A DNA stretch of 64,000 nt from Cervus elaphus (GCF_910594005.1 NC_057831.1:41994001-42058000); one strand, 5' to 3'. Counted from the first letter of the stretch, positions 11,231-21,957 are shown. Numbers and translations are program-made. The notes: generated by a model from the letters alone, not told the origin.

Positions 11231-12802
11231 GTTTAGATTTCAGAAACAGAACAGTAAGGAATCAATGTTGCCCTATAATTTTACAGGTCAGATTCCCTTT
11301 AGGATGCTGTGCTAAGTTCAGGTCCTGGTACCACATTTTAATGGGGAACAGTGAAGTATTAGAGCATATAAAGAAGAAAGTATTCAGGATAATGAGGGGC
11401 TTTGGACCTCGTGTCACTTGAAGAACAGCAGGAACTCTAGCTGCTTAACTGAGGAAAAAGAAGACCTGATAGAGATGGGAGAGGGCTGTGATTAACTTAA
11501 CTCTGACTTCAGAGAGCAAAATCAGAATGAAAATTACAAGCAGATCTAAGCCAAGCTGATCCTAATAATGAAGGCTCTTCTAAAAATGAATATCGAGTTC
11601 TAGCCGTGCAGCTAGCCACAGACTGAGCACCCCTTATACAAGATTCTGTGATGTTAGTCCTTTCCATCTACATGACCTGCTGATCCAAATTCACACTCTG
11701 CTTTGCATATGACATAGCAGTTAGCCTGGGTGATGAAGGCTTACTCCTAATGGGTACTCCTAATGGGTACCAACCTGGGAGGTACCATTACAGGATCTGT
11801 GACTTGATTCATGAAACAACACAGTTGAAAGACCACAAGCCATTTCAGGAAAAAACAAAACAAAACACTGAACTATATAGAATCTTAGAACCTTGAGCTG
11901 GAACAGGACTGCGACATCCTGTAGGCAAGGGCCATAAATGACTGGGGGCTTGAGAAGGAGGTGTCAACTGCCCTCTCAGCACGTGTGGAGACGGAGGCAT
12001 CTGTCTTCTAATTTAGTAGCAGATTGGGTTATTTAACAAATGCTTAAGTGAGCAAATGATGGTTCTATTTTGATAGGTGTTAATCAAAGCTATTGTCACA
12101 GAAACAGAGTCTTTTGCTACAATCTGTTCTTTGATAAATGTGCAAAATACATCATGGGGACCTTTCTTCTAGTAATAACATTGCCTGACATATGAGTTGT
12201 GAATGAAGGTACTATGAGAATGATTTTTTAAAAATATTTTCACAAAAACATCACACCTACACACTTCAGTAAGAACTGCTACTTTACTATTATTTTCCGA
12301 GGAATGTGGAGAGCTTACATCCTGAGGCATGAGATTCTCCATTTGGCCCTTGCTAAATTATATCCCATAACTACATCCCCATAACCTTACACAGGGCTTG
12401 AAATAAAGTGGGTTCTTAGTAAGTGACCGCTGAATGAAAAAACTGAGACAATTACTGTACTTAACAGACCATAGATCACTTCAGTGACATTGAGATTGCT
12501 TGGAACATTTTGGTACTCTGCATTAGAATTTAACTCTAATATTTTTTACTTTCTTTAATGAATTTTTATCCTTGAATGTTCTATTTCCAAATAGCGAAAA
12601 AGATGGTCAAAGTTGGCCAAACAGGGCTTTAAAGTTTAAACAGGAGTGAATTTAAAATAATGGGAATATAAGTCCGTAGGCTTTCGAGAATGGCAGAGGA
12701 GTATCCACCCTTGAAAGATACCACACCAGAGCCTTTATCTCATCACATCACCACTGCACTGGTGTCAGCTGTCTTCGTCTTCTGCTTGAAATACTATACT
12801 GC
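11231..12802. other. Unassigned stretch with an L2-like tail
   Basis: No gene recognised. A 13-bp unit (actcctaatgggt) is perfectly duplicated in tandem at 11743-11768. The segment at about 12345-12445 ('acacagggcttgaaataaagtgggttcttagtaagtg') resembles the 3' end of an L2 LINE on the plus strand. Confidence 0.45.
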
Positions 12803-13160
12803 AATTGGTGCTAGAGAAGACTCTTGAGAGTCCCTTGGACTCCAAGGAGATCAAACCAGTCAATCTTAAAGGAAATCAATGCTGAATATTCACTGGAAGG
12901 ACTGATGCTGAAGCTGAATCACCAATATTTCAGCCACCTGATGCAAAGAGACAACTCACTGGAAAAGACCCTGATACTGGGAAAGACTGAAGGCAGAAGG
13001 AGAAGGGTGTGCAGAGAATGAGATGGTTGAATGGCATCACCGACTCAATGGCCATGAATTTGAACAAACTCTGGGAGATAGTCCAGGACAGAGGAGCTTG
13101 GTGTGCTGCAACCCATAGGGTTGCAAAAAGTCAAACATGACTTAGCGACTGAACAAAATT
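12803..13160 (+). mobile_element. BovB LINE 3' end, plus strand
   Basis: Starts with 'tggtgctagagaagactcttgagagtcccttgg' and runs through the RT C-terminal coding part (RRSNQSILKEI-like frame) to 'gcaaaaagtcaaacatgacttagcgactgaac'. It is 5' truncated and moderately diverged. No TSD is visible. Confidence 0.93.
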
Positions 13161-13284
13161 TCCATTTAAAACATCTTGTTTCCAGTCTTCTTCCATTTCA
13201 TAGGTTCAGAGCCCACAAACAAAATTTTTCATATCCTGGATATGACATTCATTAGTTTTATAACCTAAAACAATTACCTAATCG

Positions 13285-13587
13285 ATAGCTCAGTTGGTAA
13301 AGAAGCCACCTGCAATGCAGGAGACCCCGGTTTGATTCCTGGCTGGGGAAGATCCCCTGGAGAAGGGATAGGCTACCCACTCAAGTATTCTTGGGCTTCC
13401 CTTGTGACTCAGCTGGTAGAGAATCCACCTGCAGTGCGGGAGACCTGGGTTTGATCCCTGGATTGGAAAGATCCCCTGGAAAAGGGATAGGCTACCCACT
13501 CCAGTATTCTGGCCTAGAGAATTCCACAGACTATATAGTCCATGGGGTTGCAAAGAGTTGGACATGACTGAGCAACTTTCACTTTCA
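13285..13587 (+). mobile_element. Two-headed Bov-tA SINE, plus strand
   Basis: A first tRNA-like head (gcctgcaatgcagg-type core with 'ggtttgattcc'), a linker 'ggctacccactcaagtattctt', a second head (gggcttcccttgtgactcag ... gggtttgatccc) and the Bov-A body ending 'gcaactttcactttcacttt'. The next element, a BovB, is inserted into its tail. Confidence 0.93.
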
Positions 13588-14139
13588 CTTTCTAAGATGC
13601 TTGCTCCTTGGAAGAAAACTATGGCAAACCTAGACTGCATATTAAAAAGCAGAAACATTACTTTGCCAACGAAGGTCAGTATAGTCAAAGCTATGGTTTT
13701 TCCATTAGTCATGTATGGATGTAAGAGTTGGACCATAAAGAAAGCTGAACACCAAAGAATTGATGCTTTTGAACTGTGGTGTTGGAGAAGACTCTTGAGA
13801 GTTTCTTGGACTAGCAAGGCGATCCAACGAGTCAATCCTAAAGGAAATCAACCCTGAATATTAATTTGAAGGACTTATGCTGAAGCTCCAATACTTTGGC
13901 CAACTGATGCAAAGAACTGACTCATTGGAAAAGACGCTGATGCTGGGAAAGATTGAAGGCAGGTGGAGAAGGGGATAACAGAGGATGAGATGGTTGGATG
14001 GCCTCACTGACTCTATGGACATGAGTTTGAGTAAGTTCCAGGAGTTGGTGATGGACAGGGAAGCCTGGAATGCTGCAGTCCACGGAGTCACAAAGAGTCA
14101 GACACAACTGAGTGACTGAACTGAACTGAATCTTTCTAA
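13588..14139 (+). mobile_element. BovB LINE 3' end inserted in the Bov-tA tail, plus strand
   Basis: Begins 'aagatgcttgctccttggaag', encodes a worn BovB RT C-terminal region (VMYGCKSWT and AFELWCWRRLLRVSWT motifs in one frame up to about 13857) and ends in the tail repeat 'ctgaactgaactgaa'. Direct 8-bp repeats, ctttctaa at 13588-13595 and 14132-14139, bracket it. It therefore entered the 3' tail of the preceding Bov-tA, which dates it as younger than that SINE. Confidence 0.9.
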
Positions 14140-14349
14140 ATTAAGGTTTAGTTTTATAACCTGTAAAATGGGGATGGTAGAAGAACCAGCTTAACATCAT
14201 TTAGCTGAAGTGATACAGATATGCTCAAATGCTGACCATCAACACCAAGTAATCCCCAGACTGATTTTTGGAGCGGCTTCCTTACCTACGGTTAAAATGA
14301 AAATGCTCTGACATGAACTTCAACATGTCTCATGACTTGAACCTCTGTT

Positions 14350-14725
14350 CCAATTCCATTTTGACTCATTCCTCTATCTTCCCTCCTCTGACTCCACAAG
14401 TACTGGCACAGCAGATAATTCACGACCCTGTTACTTTATAAATTGCTCTTGATGCTTACTGACTTGCTGTCTCCTTCTGAAATCCCTTCCCCTGAAATGC
14501 CCTTATCCCGTTTCTATCTTTACCTGATGAGTGTCAGATCATCCATCCAGTGTCAATTTATGCTTCATTTATGCTCCATTTTATGCTAATTACTCATTTA
14601 CATGTCAGGGCCCTCCCTGGTCTGTGAGCTGCTCAGGCAGTCAGAGATCTCGTTTTCCTCTGTATCACAGTGCTTAGCTCACTCCCTGGAAATAACAGGC
14701 TTTCCAAATAAATTCGAAGATCAGT
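14350..14725 (+). repeat. L2 LINE 3' region, plus strand
   Basis: Order typical of the L2 3' end: 'ctgaaatcccttcccctgaaatgccc', then 'ggtctgtgagctgctcaggcag', 'tatcacagtgcttagctcac' and 'ggctttccaaataaattcg'. The copy is old and diverged. Confidence 0.65.
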
Positions 14726-15274
14726 CCAAAAGGAAGAGCTACAGAACTCATTTCTGCAAGGGCACACTGCAGATCCAAGAGAGTCTGCTTAGGTTCTGGA
14801 GCTGACTGACGCTTTAAAGGGAACAGTGCTCATGAAGATGGTGTAAGTCAGCAAACATTTTGTAACAGCTAAGAGTTAGCCTTTTCCATTCACTCTCATT
14901 AGGAAGTCAACCATCTAGATGGCTATTAACTCAAAAAAGAGAAAAAAAAAACAGGTGGCAAATATACCTTGTATTTACAATTCTTGGACTAAGCAGTGCA
15001 AACAAACTGGCAGAAAATAATTAAATAAATCACGTCACCATTTTTAATTATAATAGCAAATAAGTTCAATATTTCTAGCAGTAATTAGTTTGACAGTAGG
15101 AACAGGGTAAAAAGACAAGATAATAAATTCTGGGAAGGATGACTGCTCTTCCTCTCTCATGGAAATATCAAAGTGGACAGGGTCAATGTGTCAGCAGGTA
15201 CACATCTCCACCTACATTTTAGCACCTCCAGTGCTGAGATAGCCTCAAGGATACAGAATGAATTGACACATAGT
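14726..15274. other. Unassigned stretch
   Basis: AT-rich, no recognised feature. The short segment 'ggtggcaaatataccttgtatttacaattcttggactaagc' near 14955 has a similar relative near 16097 ('ggtggcatatacaccatgtatttgcaattcttggacaaagc'), so the two are diverged copies of one unidentified repeat. Confidence 0.45.
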
Positions 15275-15285
15275 AGGTGTTTAAT

Positions 15286-15547
15286 TGGAGAAGGCAATGG
15301 CACCCCAGTCCAGTACTCTTGCCTGGAAAATCCCATGGACGGAGGAGCTTGGGAGCTGCAGTCCATGGGGTCGCGAAGAGTCAGACACGACTGAGCGACT
15401 TCACTTTCACTTCCATGCATTGGAGAAGGAAATGGCAACCCACTCCAGTGTTCTTGCCTGGAGAATCCCAGGGACCGGGGAGCCTGGTGGGCTGCCGTCT
15501 ATGGGGTCGCACAGAGTCGGACACGACTGAAGCGACTTAGCAGAAGC
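15286..15547 (+). mobile_element. BOV-A2 (dimeric Bov-A) SINE with TSDs, plus strand
   Basis: Two Bov-A monomers in tandem, each opening 'ggagaagg.aatggca.ccc' and closing 'cacgactgagcgac' or 'cacgactgaagcgac', with no tRNA head. They are joined by 'ttcactttcacttccatgcat'. Exact 11-bp TSDs, aggtgtttaat, lie at 15275-15285 and 15548-15558. Many CpGs survive, so the insertion is fairly young. Confidence 0.97.
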
Positions 15548-15558
15548 AGGTGTTTAAT

Positions 15559-16319
15559 ACATGGTCACTAGATTGGACTGAAAGATAAAAAATATTATCT
15601 CTGAAATAACAGAACCCCCCAAAAAACAAAAGACATTTAAGTTGTGAGATGAATGTGAGAACAGGACTACCTTCCAGATGAAGGGCTGATAAGAATAGCT
15701 GAGGGACTTGCTACCAGCGCCAGGGCTGAGCAAGCTTATTTTCTTGGCCTTGTGACTGAGGATGCTGACTGGAGTAATGAGAAATGTTCAGACCTTCACG
15801 TCCTCTGTCTGCTGTGAAGAATTTCTTTCCAAAACAGGTCCTGAGTTTTCTCTAGTCACTACCCACTAACACATTAGGGGAAGTTCTGTCTACTTTTCAA
15901 TTCGCCTGCTTTTTTTTTTTTACCAATGAAAATTATTATGATTTTGGAAATCATCAATCTAGTGACTAAATCAAGGATTTAGGTTTCATCCTATGTGCCA
16001 GTTCTGGTGGACTGGTTGGATAAGCTGGCGCTGTGTTGAGAAAGACTTTGAGGTTCAGTGGAAAAGAGAATCATTATCAGTTATGGGAGAAAAAAGGTGG
16101 CATATACACCATGTATTTGCAATTCTTGGACAAAGCTTTCCAAATGAACTGGCAGAAAATTACTGAATTAAAGAAATCACTGTGCCACTTTTAATTATAC
16201 TTGGAAACAAGTTCAATATTTTTAGTAACACTGACTTTGACAATAGATACACGATGAAAAGACTAGACCATCTATTCTTATAAAGAAGAGCAGAAAAGGA
16301 ATTAATATTTTTACAATGC
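15559..16319. other. Unassigned stretch
   Basis: No gene seen. It holds the second copy (about 16090-16150) of the unidentified repeat noted near 14955. An uninterrupted T-run sits near 15911. Confidence 0.4.
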
Positions 16320-16470
16320 CATGTCTCCAATACTGTCCTAGGTGCTATAAATATCCCTATTCCCATTTAAACATTGAGGAAAGTGAGGTTGAGAACAAGA
16401 AACTTGCCCAAGGTCACACAGTTATAATGGAGTACTATCAGGGTTTGGTCAAGGTCTGTTTGTTAATAAA
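16320..16470 (-). repeat. MIR SINE, minus strand
   Basis: The plus strand shows the reversed MIR core 'aaacttgcccaaggtcacacagttataatgg', preceded by 'aacattgaggaaagtgagg', the reverse of the MIR tail. Confidence 0.82.
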
Positions 16471-18571
16471 ATGACCATATGCCATGTTGGATTCCAATAC
16501 ACAGGCACACACATGAGCACACATGCACTTGTATGTACATATATACATTGGAATATATACATATGCAAACTTCACATACCAAGAACATGACTTTGGAAAA
16601 TCAAAAAGTAAATAGCAAAGTTCTAACAGATAATGAGAAGCATTCTAAAGTTCCTATTATAAATCAATTCATACCCTATTAACTCTTAATTTATATACCA
16701 TTCTAAACTTGCTCATCTGACATTTCCTAAATATATGAAACTAGCTGCAAAAGTATACATAGGAAGGAAAACAGAGCTGATAATCAGTAATACAGGCAGA
16801 AGAAACCCACGCTCTTTTATGGTCCATTATGATAATTATGAACATAAGAATAATGATGGGTTGTGAAGGAAAGAATAACTTGTATTCAACAGTCTGTCCA
16901 ATAAGGCAAAAATGCACTTGAAGCAGTTTTAAAAGATTTCCATGATTTTTTTTTTTTAGTTAGTACTACAATATATTCCTTAGTATCTGGAAAACTGACT
17001 GATGGAAAATTTATAATTTTTCCTCCTCCTAAGGTCAAGCACTGAATTTAAATGAGATGTTATTATGTAAAACATTTGGGGAATTTTTCCAGTGATAAAT
17101 ACAAATATCTTATAAACTTAACAAAATGTGGGTAAGCTTGTGGAGTTGGGAGCTTGGGTCCAGTATTAAAGACTGTTCTTAATATCACTTTTAATCCATT
17201 GTTCATAATGAAATACAACACTGACGCCTACAGACTGCTGGAATATCAGCCAATTCCATAAATTTTCTCACTCTTTGTTTGAGATAAAAGGAAAAGGTGT
17301 GGGGTTTTTTTTTTTTTTTTTGCTTGCTAAGAGTTTAAAATTATAAATGAGCTTGAATGTCTCAGTCACCTCCATTCAACAAATGGCTGGGTTCCCATGG
17401 ACCTATGGTGTCAAGAATCATCTCAACCGGAACAAGGTATATAAGTAATGAGGGCTATAATCTCAAGGGCCGGGAAAGGCATTGCCTGGAGAAAACAAGT
17501 ATCTTGTCTAAAATCACACCAGGAGGAACAGACCGTATCTTCCTGTTTCAGTGTGTGCATCTATTTTACCTCTGCCCTAGCGCTTTTGTTGGCTTCACAC
17601 AAGTCACCCAGAGAGCAACAATGAAGGACCTAAAAGTAGAGAAATCATAAGACTCCCAACCATGGAAGTCAAAATCAAACCACCAGCCAGCTCATTCTGA
17701 GACTCATAAAACAAAAAAGCAAATGACTCACCACAAATTGCATAGTTAAAAAATGACTTCAGAAAGAAAGCACTCATTGGCCTGTAGCTCACTCATCTTC
17801 CCTGTGAATTCCCACCCCCAACCCCATCCCACCCACACTTAAAATTATCTCTCCATTTCCACAGGGCCAGCCACACATGAAATCGCCTCCATCCAAGTTT
17901 AAATGGATTTAATTCTCACAAATGGTCCTAGCATAAATCCCAGTCAATCTGCTGAGCTGCCTCTGTATTCCCAATGTGACTGGGAAGAGCCTGCTTCGAA
18001 GAGGCACACCCTGAAAAGTAAGAATGAGGACATTCTGCCATTTTCTGTATAGACACAAATACTCTCAAAGAAAGACCTGCCTGTTACTCTTCTCCCTTCT
18101 GTTCCTGGCCCTCAGCTTCACACTCACCATATATAATGCATTACATCATCTACATGGCTGACTGCGGGTAGATACTGTTAACTTTTTCCAGTCATATTTT
18201 ATCCCTTCTTCTAGGTCCTAGAAAAGTGACCTTTGCGTCCTTTGCCTTTTATTCCTGTTCTATCCCTTAGCTGACTTGATGACTGAAAGATGAAATAACA
18301 CACAGAAGGATACCCAGCATGACCAGAAAACTGACTCATCTGGCCAAATCGCCTGTCCCCTGGAAAATTCCTGAGTCTTGCCAATGTGTATAGACATCCA
18401 TTCCTAAAATACCAGAGCAAAATGTAGGGGCCTTTCAGCCTCTGCTGTCTGAAATGCTTCTACATTATCTTGATCATGAGTTCTGACGTTTCAGCCTAGG
18501 AATCGCTCATAAAATCTTATGTGCCCCTACATATTCCAGGCCAGTTTTCATGTACATTTTTATGTTCATTT
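16471..18571. other. Unassigned stretch with simple sequence
   Basis: Alternating purine-pyrimidine sequence (cacaca / tatatacat mixtures) occupies about 16498-16570, and a run of 17 T lies at 17305-17321. One weak minus-strand splice-bounded segment (17570-17629) is discussed as a finding. No repeat family is otherwise recognised. Confidence 0.45.
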
Positions 18572-18780
18572 TCCTTATGGGGGAATACATAGCTTTCCTA
18601 CATTTTTATTTACTCATTCATTTAATTAATATTAACTGAGTACTTTCTGTGTGTTAGGAATCATGACAGTCACTGGGATATAATAAGAAATAAATCAGAT
18701 ATAATTGTTGACTTCATAGAACTTAGAGATCAGTAGAGAAAGAAGACATTAATAAGAAAGGCATTCAATATGGTCATCAT
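18572..18780 (+). repeat. Old interspersed repeat fragment
   Basis: 'ttcatttaattaatattaactgagtactttctgtgtgttagg' followed by 'cactgggatataataagaaataaatcag' and 'gttgacttcatagaacttag' repeats the opening of the element at 10846. Family name not assigned. Confidence 0.6.
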
Positions 18781-19077
18781 TCAAAAACAATGTCAGGGAA
18801 AGCCATAGTACTTTGATCGTATGTAACACAGAGACCTTCTGAGGGGTAAATCCACATTATCAGCCATGTTAGCAACTGAAAATACATATTATCAGAAAGG
18901 TTTATTAGCCTTAGCCTGCAATGTTTTCAATAACGGTGCATCACAGAACTTACAATAACACGAAACTCAAAAATTTATAACAAACATCAATTTCTCACTT
19001 ATGCATCCGCAAGTCAGCTGAGCTGCTTTCATGTCAGTCTGGGAGTCTGCATGTCAACCAGAGTGACTAAGCCCAGG

Positions 19078-19241
19078 ACAAGTGCTCCGGCCTGATGCAC
19101 TGGGAAGACCCAGAGGAATCGGGTGGAGAGGGAGGTGGGAGGGGGGATCGGGATGGGGAATACGTGTAAATCTATGGCTGATTCATATCAATGTATGACA
19201 AAACCCACTGAAATGTTGTGAAGTAATTAGCCTCCAACTAA

Positions 19242-19274
<33 letters not shown>

Positions 19275-19282
19275 AAAAAAAA
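19078..19282 (+). mobile_element. Young L1 3' end, severely 5' truncated, plus strand
   Basis: About 170 bp of ruminant L1 3' UTR plus a long A-rich tail. Apart from the tail it differs from the 3' end at 47987-48150 at about two positions by eye, so it derives from a recently active L1 lineage. It includes the G-rich block at 19121-19158 and ends 'gcctccaactaataaaaaa'. No clear TSD is found. Confidence 0.93.
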
Positions 19283-19385
19283 GGAGAGCTTCCTGCAATA
19301 CCTCCTCCTCATGGGAAGAGCAGAAACCCAGGAGACTAAGCCAACTGTGTAGCAGATTTCCAGATCCTGACTATATCATATGAAG

Positions 19386-19470
19386 TGAAAGTGTAATCAC
19401 TCAGTCGTGTCCGACTCTCAGAGACCCCATGGACTGTAGCCTAAGAGGCTCCTCCATCCATGTAATTTTA
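19386..19470 (-). mobile_element. Bov-A body fragment, minus strand
   Basis: Reads 'gtgaaagtgtaatcactcagtcgtgtccgactct', the reverse of a Bov-tA 3' end, but similarity fades after about 80 bp with no tRNA head. It is a truncated or decayed SINE. Confidence 0.72.
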
Positions 19471-19788
19471 TATATCCACTAATGTTCCTGTGGCCAAGCC
19501 CAAACAAAGTTTAGGAACATACATGCCACCCACCATGCCTAGGAAGGCACATGGATGTAGAATACAGCTATTACACAAAGAGGAGAAGGGAAGTCAAGCC
19601 CAATAATCCAATCTACCAGATTCAGCTTGGAAAATCCTGAGTATGCCACTTACCTATTATACTGTTGCAATTAAACAGGAGTTAACACTCTTAAGTATAA
19701 ACATGTGTGAACATGATTTCTGGTGTCAAAAATTCAAGTTCGTCAATAAAATGTATTCAGGGCCTAGTGGGGAGGACCTGATTCTTAC

Positions 19789-19878
19789 CTGGTCAGTCGG
19801 TCCTCTGGATTCACAAAGATATTCTCTGCTGTCATGGTCACATGAATGTATTCACTGGAGGAACTCCGAGGCATCCAG
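19789..19878 (-). other. Candidate coding exon (minus strand), gene unknown
   Basis: On the minus strand a pyrimidine-rich acceptor 'tttttatttttcccgcag' precedes exactly 90 bp, which end CTGACCAG and run into gtaagaatc, a consensus donor. One frame is open: one leading base, 29 codons, two trailing bases, so both introns would be phase 2. The peptide contains SSSSEYIHVTMTAENIF and then VNPEDRLT. GC content and CpG number exceed the AT-rich flanks. I do not recognise the protein family. The segment could be a real exon of a large-intron gene or a decoy. Confidence 0.42.
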
Positions 19879-20054
19879 CTGCGGGAAAAATAAAAAAGCA
19901 TCATTTTTATCAAGGTCAAAAGAGGTGAGGGGCCCTAAAAGAACACAAAGGAAGAGCTATGCAGAGACAATGCTTCAGACAGGATGATGGCAAGTGGGAA
20001 TTTCAGAGAACAGATCTGAACGTTGGCTCTTGGCATCTTGTTGGACCTATGACG

Positions 20055-20262
20055 TGCTTCCCTGGAGGCTCAGATGGTAAAGAATCTACCTGCAGTGTGC
20101 TTGACCCAGGTCAATCCCTGGTTTGGGAAGATCCCCTGGAGGAAATACGGCAACCCACTCCAGTATTCCTGCCGGGAGCATCCCATGGAGAGAGGAGCTG
20201 GGCGGGCCAAAGTCCATGGGGTCACAAAGAGTCAGACATGACTGAGCGACTAAGATGATGAT
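20055..20262 (+). mobile_element. Bov-tA SINE, plus strand
   Basis: Head 'gcttccctggaggctcagatgg', degraded B box, 'cggcaacccactccagtattcc', and body end 'gggtcacaaagagtcagacatgactgagcgac'. Complete and moderately diverged. No TSD is apparent. Confidence 0.93.
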
Positions 20263-20584
20263 GGGAAACAAGGATATTCAAAATCCCTACACCAGCCAGA
20301 ATGTGTAAAATAGAGGAAAGGAAATAGAATCCTTCACCTGAAGAAAAAAATCTTTACAATTTAATTAGAGAAAGTCAAAACAAATGTACCAACTCTCCAA
20401 CAGCATGTAAATACAGGCTGCTTCACAGCCTCTTGTTTCCCAGGAGGGAGTCTATGTTTTCCTAATAGAGTCTTTATTAGCCCATTTGGAATTTGAAAAA
20501 GCCTGTTCCAAACAATAAACTCTCCATTTCAAGCTTTCTGTTATGAGGTCTCTGAGGTTGGGCCCGCATTTTACTTAGCCTTGC

Positions 20585-20803
20585 ATGCATGCGTGCGTGC
20601 ATGCTAAGTCGTTTCAGTCGAGTCTGGCTCTGTGTGACCCTATGGACTGTAGCCTGCCAGGCTCCCCTGTCCATGGGATTTTCCAGAATACCAGAGTGGG
20701 TAGACATTCCCTTCTCTGGGGGATCGTCCCGACCCAGGGATCGAACCCTCATCTCCTGCACTGGCAGGCAGGTTCTCTACCACTAGTACCACCTGGGGAG
20801 CCC
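20585..20803 (-). mobile_element. Bov-tA SINE with exact 14-bp TSDs, minus strand
   Basis: The minus strand carries the tRNA head (reverse of 'accacctggggagccc'), an intact B-box-like 'gggatcgaaccc' on the plus strand, and the Bov-A body ending at 'gcatgctaagtcgtttcag'. Exact TSDs ttacttagccttgc lie at 20571-20584 and 20804-20817. Confidence 0.97.
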
Positions 20804-21110
20804 TTACTTAGCCTTGCTGCACGACAAATAGTGAGGATCCTAATACGTACAAAGCAGGTATAAATAAAAAAGTTGTCCCGACACTGAATTGAATATGGAA
20901 GCACACTATAAACTTAGTAATTCTGGCAGCTTTGGGAAATGTTAGGTAGTTAGAAGAGGAAAAAGGAGTTCAAAATGGCGGTGGCTAAAAACCAAAGGAG
21001 AGAAAAGCCCATGAAAATAGAACAAAGGAAGGTCTGAGGACCGGAGTGAGGACCTCAAGCAAAACAGACAGCACTCTTGATTAGCCCAGTTTACACAGGG
21101 CAGACCCAGG

Positions 21111-21957
21111 TCACTTCAGTTCAGTTCAGTTCAGTTCAGTCACTCAGTCGTGTCCGACTCTTTGCGACCCCATGAATCGCAGCACACCAGGCCTCCCTGT
21201 CCATCACCAACTCCGGAGTTTACTCAAACTCATGCCCATCGAGTCGGTGATGCCATCCAGCCATCTCATCCTCTGTCGTCCCCTTCTCCTCCTGCCCCCA
21301 ATCCCTCCCAACATCAGGGTCTTTTCTAATGAGTCAGCTCTTCACATGAGGTGGCCAAAGTACTGGAGTTTCAGCTTCAGCATCAGTCCTTCCAATGAAC
21401 ACCCAGGGCTGATCTCCTTTAGGATGGACTGGTTGGATCTCCTTGCAGTCCAAGGGACTCTCAAGAGTCTTCTCCAACACCACAGTTCAAAAGCATCAAT
21501 TTTTCGGTGCTCAGCTTTCTTCACAGTCCAACTCTCACATCCATACATGACCACTGGAAAAACCATAGCCTTGACCAGACGGACCTTTGTTGGCAAAGTA
21601 ATGTCTCTGCTTTTTAATATGCTGCCTACGTTGGTCATAACTTTCCTTCCAAGGAGTAAGCGTCTTTTAATTTCATGACTGCAGTCACCATCTGCAGTGA
21701 TTTTGGAGCCCCCAAAAATAAAGTCTGACACTGTTTCCACTGTCTCCCCATCTATTTCCCATGAAGTGATGGGACCAGATGCCATGATCTTAGTTTTCTG
21801 AATGTTGAGCTTTAAGCCAACTTTTTCACTCTCTTCTTTCACTTTCATCAAGAGGCTTTTTAGTTCCTCTTCACTTTCTGCCATAAGGATGCTGTCATCT
21901 GCATATTTGAGGTTATTGATATTTCTCCCGGCAATCTTGATTCCAGCTTGTGCTTCT
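21111..21957 (-). mobile_element. BovB LINE, 5' truncated, with 13-bp TSDs, minus strand
   Basis: About 0.85 kb of the BovB 3' part in reverse, opening on the plus strand with the tail array (ttcag)n and 'tcactcagtcgtgtccgac'. Exact TSDs gggcagacccagg lie at 21098-21110 and 21958-21970. The copy is CpG-rich and little diverged. It is nested in the LTR described above. Confidence 0.97.
21342..21957 (-). pseudogene. BovB reverse transcriptase fragment (C-terminal half)
   Basis: BovB encodes an RTE-type endonuclease/reverse transcriptase. This frame retains the palm-domain YADD catalytic motif (NLKYADDSILMAESEEEL), the thumb-like region and the VMYGCESWTVKKAEHRKID and FELWCWRRLLRVPWT blocks. 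It stops after HLM, where a TGA replaces what is CGA in related copies, a typical methyl-CpG transition. The endonuclease domain and most of the fingers are missing through 5' truncation. The open frame continues upstream to 22034 into antisense LTR sequence, so its apparent start is chimeric. It is not functional. Confidence 0.92.

Noticed and set aside
13305..13345. tRNA gene-like sequences in Bov-tA heads (this and other copies)
   Set aside because: The heads retain A- and B-box-like motifs because they descend from a tRNA-Glu gene, but they lack a complete cloverleaf and sit inside SINEs; they are not tRNA genes.
13290..13835. A 181-codon minus-strand open frame
   Set aside because: It is the antisense of the two-headed Bov-tA and the adjoining BovB. 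The protein is an artefact of SINE antisense frames, which recur at every Bov-tA in the window.
19643..19987. A 114-codon plus-strand frame over the candidate exon
   Set aside because: The splice signals and coding-like composition favour the minus strand; the plus frame has no start context or family similarity.
21172..21678. A 168-codon plus-strand open frame
   Set aside because: Antisense of the BovB reverse transcriptase, which is the real (decayed) coding strand.
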